Part shown: positions 59,693-64,000 of the stretch, piece by piece
Position numbering within the stretch: the first letter of the stretch is position 1
How the letters are laid out: each line of letters starts with the position of its first letter
Origin: Tistlia sp040905785
GTDB taxonomy: Bacteria; Pseudomonadota; Alphaproteobacteria; Kiloniellales; DSM-21159
NCBI RefSeq assembly: GCF_040905785.1
Contig: NZ_JBBDQW010000066.1
Span: 1 to 64,000, forward strand
Reading direction: 5' to 3'
DNA: 64,000 bases
Made by a program: the position numbers and the translations under genes
The notes under the pieces: generated by a model
Seen by the model: the letters and a program-made list of their open reading frames with translations, nothing else
The model's database searches: none
What the model was told of the DNA's origin: nothing

Positions 59693-60966
59693 CGCTGCTG
59701 TTCGGGGGATTCTTTCTGCTGCTGCTGCTCGGCGTTCCAATCGCCTTCAGCATGATCGGAGTCGGTCTCGTCTACCTGAGCTTCGAGCCGCGGATCAGCA
59801 TGATGGTCGCGCCCCAGCAGCTCGTCGACAGCCTCGATTCCTTCCCCCTGCTCGCCGTCCCCTTCTTCGTCCTCGCCGGCTTCCTGATGAACGCGGCCGG
59901 TGTCACCGGCCGGCTCGTCGCGATGGCACGCAGCCTGATCGGCCACATTCGCGGCGGCCTGGCCCACGCGATGATCATGGCCGGCATGCTGATGGCCGGC
60001 GTTTCCGGCTCGGGCACCGCCGACGCGGCGGCGCTCGGCAGCGTCATGATCCCGGCGATGAAGGAGGACCGCTACGACGCCGGCTTCGCCGTGGCGCTTT
60101 CGGCCGCCGCCGGGGCGATCGGGCCGATCATTCCGCCGAGCATCATGCTGATCATCTACGGCCACCTCGGCAATGTCTCGGTCGGGCAGCTGTTCCTGGC
60201 CGGCGCCATACCGGGCGTGCTGTTCGGTCTGTTCCTGATGGCCGTCGCCTACTTCACCGCCCGCGCCAAGGGCTACGGCAGCGACACCGCGCGCGCGCCG
60301 CTGCGCGTCATGGTGCGCGCCCTGCGCCTGGGGCTGCTCGACCTGACGCTGCCGGTGCTGGTCATCGGCGGCATCGTCGCCGGCGCCTTCACACCCACCG
60401 AGGCGGGCGCCGTGGCGGTCGTCTACGTGCTGCTGATCGGGCTGCTGGTCTACCGGACCCTCAACCGCCGGACGATCGTTTTCGCGCTGCGCGAATCGAT
60501 CATGGTGCTCGGCACGGTGATGCTGACCATCGCCGCCGCCGGCATCCTGCAGTTCGCGCTGGCGCTGATGCAGGCGGGCGCGCTGGTCACCGAGTTCTTC
60601 GCTGTGCTGGGTGGCGGCGCCCTGCTGTTCCTGCTCCTGACGAACGTCCTGCTGATCCTGCTCGGCTGCGTGCTCGAGGTGACGGCGGTGCTGGTGCTGC
60701 TGACCCCGATCCTGGTCCCGGCGCTCGCCCAGTTCGGCATCGACCCGGTCCAGTTCGGCGTGATCATGACGCTCAACCTGGCGATCGGGCTGCTGACCCC
60801 TCCGGTCGGCCTCGGCATGTTCGTGACCTGCGCCATCGGCAACGTCAGCGTCGAGCGCTACGTGCGCGCCGCCTGGCCGATGCTGCTGGCCCTGCTCGGC
60901 CTGCTGGTCCTGGTCAACCTGGTGCCCGGCCTGACGCTGTGGCTGCCCGGCCTGGCCTTCGAGTAG
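59689..60966 (+). CDS. dctM: TRAP transporter large permease (DctM)
   Basis: Protein of 425 residues. DctM marks are LAVPFFVLAGFLMNAAGVTG, MAGMLMAGVSGSGTADAAAL, AAGAIGPIIPPSIMLIIYG and LEVTAVLVLLTPILVPAL. It is coupled to DctQ by a four-base overlap and followed after 16 bases by the D-glutamate-cyclase-like gene. It works with the binding protein encoded at 62058-63092. Confidence 0.9.
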   Translation: MTLLFGGFFLLLLLGVPIAFSMIGVGLVYLSFEPRISMMVAPQQLVDSLDSFPLLAVPFFVLAGFLMNAAGVTGRLVAMARSLIGHIRGGLAHAMIMAGMLMAGVSGSGTADAAALGSVMIPAMKEDRYDAGFAVALSAAAGAIGPIIPPSIMLIIYGHLGNVSVGQLFLAGAIPGVLFGLFLMAVAYFTARAKGYGSDTARAPLRVMVRALRLGLLDLTLPVLVIGGIVAGAFTPTEAGAVAVVYVLLIGLLVYRTLNRRTIVFALRESIMVLGTVMLTIAAAGILQFALALMQAGALVTEFFAVLGGGALLFLLLTNVLLILLGCVLEVTAVLVLLTPILVPALAQFGIDPVQFGVIMTLNLAIGLLTPPVGLGMFVTCAIGNVSVERYVRAAWPMLLALLGLLVLVNLVPGLTLWLPGLAFE

Positions 60967-60982
60967 GCGGGGGAGGAACGCC

Positions 60983-62038
60983 ATGGCCAGCGAAGCGCTG
61001 CTCCATCAGATCGGCCTCAACGTCGACGCGCTGATCTCCTGCGACCTGCTGTCCTACGGCGTGATCGGGCCTCTGTTCGAGCGGACACGCGAGCGCCAGG
61101 GCGGCGGACCGCTGTCGCTTCAGGGAGCCAGGCTGCTCGCCGAGCGCCTGAACGACGGCGGCAGCGCGCTGATCGCGACCGGCCTGATCCTGCCCGGCCA
61201 CCATCCCTACGGCGAGACCGACGGGCCGCTCGGTGCCGCGGTGCTGGCGCGCGCGCTGGCCTTCGGCCTGGAGCGGCCGGTCGCGGTCGCCTGCGAGGCC
61301 GAGCTGGCGGGCCTGCTGGCGGCGCTGCTGCGCCGCGCCGGCCTCCAGGTCGTCGCGCCCGAGGCACTGGCAGCCGGCGCCGGCCACCGGCCCGCGGCGG
61401 CGGTCCTGGCGATTCCGACGGGCGAGGCCGAGGCCGCGGCCTGGGCCGAGCACACCCTGGAAGGACTCGACGTTCGGGCCGTGGTGTCGATCGAGCGCAA
61501 CGGCGCCAACGCCGAGGGCCGCTACTGCATGGTCAACGGCACCGACCTCAGCGACGGCATCGGCAAGGCCGTGCCGCTGATGACGGCCTGCAGACGGCGC
61601 GGCATCGCCTCGATCGGCATCGGCGACCGCGGCAACGAGCTCGGCTTCGGGCCGGTCACCGACATCGTCGCGGCGATCCTGCCGCGCGGCGCGCTCGCCG
61701 CGGACACCACGCCCAGCAGCTTGGTGCTGCCGGCGACCGTCTCGAACTGGGGCGCCTACGGCCTCGTCGCCTGCCTCGCCGCGCTGCTCGAGCAGCCCGA
61801 GCTGCTGCACAGCGCCGAGCTGGAGCTTGCGCTCGCCGAGACCGCGGTCGCGGCCGGCGGCGTCGATGGGATGTCGGGGCGCGCCGAGCCAGGTGCCGAC
61901 GGCATCGGCGCGGCCGTGCATGCCGCCCTCGCGACCCTGCTGCAGGAGGCCTATCGCGCCCGCTCGGCGCGCAACCCCTCGCCCTTCTCCACCCCGCTTA
62001 TCGAAGGGCGCGAAGGTGCCGCGACAGGCACCACATAA
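60983..62038 (+). CDS. D-glutamate cyclase-like protein (DUF4392)
   Basis: Protein of 351 residues; GGGGGAGGAAC upstream. The C-terminal two thirds match the DUF4392 family, to which D-glutamate cyclase belongs: VVSIERNGANAEGRYCMVNG, then TDLSDGIGKA and IGIGDRGNELGFGPVTDI, the glycine-rich metal or substrate site. D-glutamate cyclase interconverts D-glutamate and 5-oxo-D-proline. The gene lies inside a TRAP operon between DctM and DctP, so it probably acts on the imported compound. An activity on another lactam or hydroxy acid is possible. Confidence 0.75.
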   Translation: MASEALLHQIGLNVDALISCDLLSYGVIGPLFERTRERQGGGPLSLQGARLLAERLNDGGSALIATGLILPGHHPYGETDGPLGAAVLARALAFGLERPVAVACEAELAGLLAALLRRAGLQVVAPEALAAGAGHRPAAAVLAIPTGEAEAAAWAEHTLEGLDVRAVVSIERNGANAEGRYCMVNGTDLSDGIGKAVPLMTACRRRGIASIGIGDRGNELGFGPVTDIVAAILPRGALAADTTPSSLVLPATVSNWGAYGLVACLAALLEQPELLHSAELELALAETAVAAGGVDGMSGRAEPGADGIGAAVHAALATLLQEAYRARSARNPSPFSTPLIEGREGAATGTT

Positions 62039-62057
62039 CCAGACGGGAGGATTGACG

Positions 62058-63092
62058 ATGAACAGGACCTCGAAGATGCGAAGCGGCTGTTCCCGCCGTG
62101 AGCTGCTGTGGGCCAGCGCGCTCGGCACCGCCGCCCTGCTCGGCGCCGCCCTGCCCGGGCGGCCCCTCGCGGCCGACCTGGTCGAGATGCGGATTGCAGC
62201 CGTGGTGGCGGACACCTCGAGTGTCTACGTCGGCACCGACCTGATGAAGCAGGAGCTCGAAGGCGCCTACCCGGACCGCTTCGAGCTGACCGTCCACAAG
62301 GGCACGCTCGGCAAGGGCGAGCGGCAGCTCTACGAGGCCCTGCAGCTGGGCACGCTCGACGGCGTGCTGGCGACGACCGGACCGCTCAGCGCCTTCGTGC
62401 CCGAGGCCGACCTCTTCAACCTGCCGTTCCTCTTCAAGAGCCCCGAGCACGCCTTCCGCGTGGTCGACGGCGAGGTCGGCGAATGGTTCAACGAGAAGAT
62501 GCTGGAGAAGGGCTTCCGCGTCCTCGGCTGGTGGACCATCGGCACGCGCAACACCTCCAACTCGGTGCGCGCCATCGAGAAGCCGTCCGACTACGAGGGC
62601 CTGAAGATCCGCACCATGGAGTCGCCGCCCTTCATCGCGCTCTACAAGGCTCTCGGCGCGACGCCGGTGCCGATGTCGATCAACGAGGTCTACACGGCAC
62701 TGCAGCAGGGCACGATCGACGGCATCGACGGCAGCCTGCCGGCGCAGCTCGAGTTCAAGCACATCGAAGTGCTCGACTACGCCGCCGTGACGGACCACGT
62801 CGTGCTGCTGTTCCCCTTCACGGTGTCGGAGGCCTGGTGGCAGAGCCTGCCCGAGGACCTGCGCGGCGCCATCGCCGCCGCCGAGAAGTCGGCGCGCGTC
62901 GAGCAGCGCGCGGCCGACCAAGCCTACAGCGAGAAGATCGAGGCCGAGTGGAAGGCGCAAGGCAAGACCGTAACCCACCCGGAGATCGGCCCCTTCCAGG
63001 AGATCGCCAAGCAGATCTACCCGCAGTTCTACGACCAGGTCGGCGGCAAGGAGATCTTCGACAAGATCGAGGCGATCGGCGAAGGCCTCTGA
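62058..63092 (+). CDS. dctP: TRAP transporter solute-binding protein (DctP), Tat-type signal
   Basis: Protein of 344 residues; ATG at 62058 after GGGAGGATTGACG. The N-terminus MNRTSKMRSGCSRRELLWAS has a twin-arginine motif (SRRELL) and a hydrophobic core, so Tat export is likely, unlike the two Sec-type DctP proteins at 50065-52160. Substrate marks: YEGLKIRTMESPPFIALYKA, whose Arg binds the carboxylate, and LGATPVPMSINEVYTALQQG. It completes the rightward TRAP system. Confidence 0.88.
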   Translation: MNRTSKMRSGCSRRELLWASALGTAALLGAALPGRPLAADLVEMRIAAVVADTSSVYVGTDLMKQELEGAYPDRFELTVHKGTLGKGERQLYEALQLGTLDGVLATTGPLSAFVPEADLFNLPFLFKSPEHAFRVVDGEVGEWFNEKMLEKGFRVLGWWTIGTRNTSNSVRAIEKPSDYEGLKIRTMESPPFIALYKALGATPVPMSINEVYTALQQGTIDGIDGSLPAQLEFKHIEVLDYAAVTDHVVLLFPFTVSEAWWQSLPEDLRGAIAAAEKSARVEQRAADQAYSEKIEAEWKAQGKTVTHPEIGPFQEIAKQIYPQFYDQVGGKEIFDKIEAIGEGL

Positions 63093-63117
63093 TCCGGGGG
63101 GCGGCCAGGTGAGCTTC

Positions 63118-63136
63118 GGGGGGGGGGGGGGGGGGG
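63118..63136 (+). repeat. run of 19 G
   Basis: Homopolymer in the gap between the DctP gene and the cyclase-family gene. Like the run at 49962-49985 it may mark a low-quality join. Confidence 0.9.
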
Positions 63137-63192
63137 CACCGGCGGCGGGCTGTCGTTCGTCGTCGAGGAAGATGCGCGAGGGAAGGATCGAT

Positions 63193-64000
63193 ATGCGAGA
63201 CGTGGCGCGGCCGGCGGACCGGCTGAGCGAAGCGGAGGTCCGGGCCAAGTGCCTGGAGCTGCGCAACTGGGGACGCTGGGGCGAGGAGGACGAGGTCGGC
63301 ACGCTCAACCATGTCACGCCCGAGGACATCGTGCGCGCGGCCGGGCTGGTGCGCCGCGGCCGCAGCTTCTCGCTGGCCCTGCCCTTCGACGGGCGGGGGC
63401 CCCAGTTCGGTCGCAAGGGCCGCTTCAACCCGATTCACTACATGATCCAGTCCGGCGTCGACGCCTACGCCGGACTGCAGGACAAGGACGGCCTGCGCTA
63501 CGCCGACGACGCGGTGATCATGCCCCTGCAGGGCGGCACCCAGTGGGACGCCTTGAGCCACGTCTTCTACGACGACCAGATGTACAACGGCTACGACATC
63601 CGGCAGGTCGATTCGAACGGCGCGGCGCGCTGCGGCATCCAGGAGATTCGCGACCGCGTCTGCGGGCGCGGCGTGCTTCTCGACGTCGCGCGCTGGCACG
63701 ACGTCGCGACCTTGCCCGACGGCTACGGCATCACCGCCGAGGAGCTCGAGCTGACCGCCGCCGAGCAGGGCGTCGAGGTCGGCCGCGCCGACTTCCTGCT
63801 GGTCCGCACCGGCCAGCTCCAGGCGCGCCTGGACGGCGGCGACTGGGGCTTCTACGCCGGCGGGCCGGCGCCGGGCCTGGCCTTCGACACCCTCGACTGG
63901 ATCCACGAGCGAGAGCTCGCCGCGGTCGCGACCGACACCTTCGGCGTCGAGGTCCGGCCCGAGGCGACCGAGCGCCTCCGCAGGCCCTGGCATTGGGTCG
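63193..64000 (+). CDS. cyclase-family hydrolase (kynurenine formamidase-like), cut by the window end
   Basis: Open frame of 269 codons that continues beyond the window. The start at 63193 follows AAGGATCG; an in-frame ATG at 63172 is also possible. Family (COG1878) marks are CLELRNWGRWGEEDEVGTLN, then MPLQGGTQWDALSHVFYDDQ, where the Asp and His of the GTxxDxxxH motif bind metal, and a later RADFLLVRTGQLQARL. Members hydrolyse amides, such as N-formylkynurenine or isatin. Its place after the TRAP genes suggests it processes the imported compound. Confidence 0.85.
   Translation, partial: MRDVARPADRLSEAEVRAKCLELRNWGRWGEEDEVGTLNHVTPEDIVRAAGLVRRGRSFSLALPFDGRGPQFGRKGRFNPIHYMIQSGVDAYAGLQDKDGLRYADDAVIMPLQGGTQWDALSHVFYDDQMYNGYDIRQVDSNGAARCGIQEIRDRVCGRGVLLDVARWHDVATLPDGYGITAEELELTAAEQGVEVGRADFLLVRTGQLQARLDGGDWGFYAGGPAPGLAFDTLDWIHERELAAVATDTFGVEVRPEATERLRRPWHWV

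Overview
High-GC DNA, with dense four-base start/stop overlaps, TRAP transporters, LacI-type regulators and an exosortase-type polysaccharide locus. This best fits an alphaproteobacterium, probably of the Rhodospirillales/Kiloniellales kind; that is inferred from gene content, not from a marker gene. No rRNA, CRISPR array or complete tRNA is present.

Layout. (1) 1-2.6 kb: three overlapping + strand genes for a small secreted protein, a membrane protein and a ClpP-fold periplasmic protein. (2) 2.6-13.2 kb: an accessory zone with five PEP-CTERM (exosortase substrate) proteins, an orphan methyltransferase, an unknown protein, and much mobile-DNA debris: five copies of an IS481-like element end, a 222-bp repeat in two copies, fragments of phage head genes, a broken SlyB-like lipoprotein gene and a tRNA-Met 3' half that looks like an attachment site. 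(3) 13.5-14.7 kb: a membrane-anchored class III nucleotide cyclase. (4) 14.8-29.3 kb: a glycan assembly locus with an exosortase-associated O-glycosylation ligase, two polysaccharide pyruvyl transferases, an F420-dehydrogenase-beta-like Fe-S protein, a FemAB/CelD-like acetyltransferase, methyltransferases, a deacetylase, a flippase, a PssD/PssE pair and an asparagine-synthase-like protein. (5) 29.4-35.8 kb: one 2140-residue RTX/VCBS protein with a possible glycan-active domain. (6) 36-41.6 kb: mixed small genes (EamA permease, a TauD-like gene broken by a 65-bp duplication, NYN-LOTUS protein, nuclease, DoxX) and a sixth PEP-CTERM protein. (7) 41.9-57.7 kb: a leftward catabolic operon with LacI regulator, SDR, 3-hydroxyacyl-CoA dehydrogenase, two enoyl-CoA hydratases, MaoC hydratase, two fused CoA-transferases, HpcH aldolase, two DctP proteins with one DctQM, a flavoprotein and an acyl-CoA dehydrogenase. 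(8) 58-64 kb: a second LacI regulator and a rightward operon with DctQ, DctM, a D-glutamate-cyclase-like protein, DctP and a cyclase-family hydrolase cut by the window end.

How it fits together. Five of six PEP-CTERM genes have a -24/-12 sigma-54 motif of the form TGGC-N7-TTGC, 56-111 bases before the start codon, so they probably form one RpoN regulon tied to glycan export. The two TRAP operons share an identical 14-base palindromic core (CGCAACCGATTGCG) and related LacI regulators. They probably act together to import an organic acid and degrade it as a CoA thioester; the substrate cannot be read from sequence. Two long G runs (49962-49985, 63118-63136) and the 65-bp duplication in the TauD-like gene may be sequencing or assembly faults and should be treated with care.
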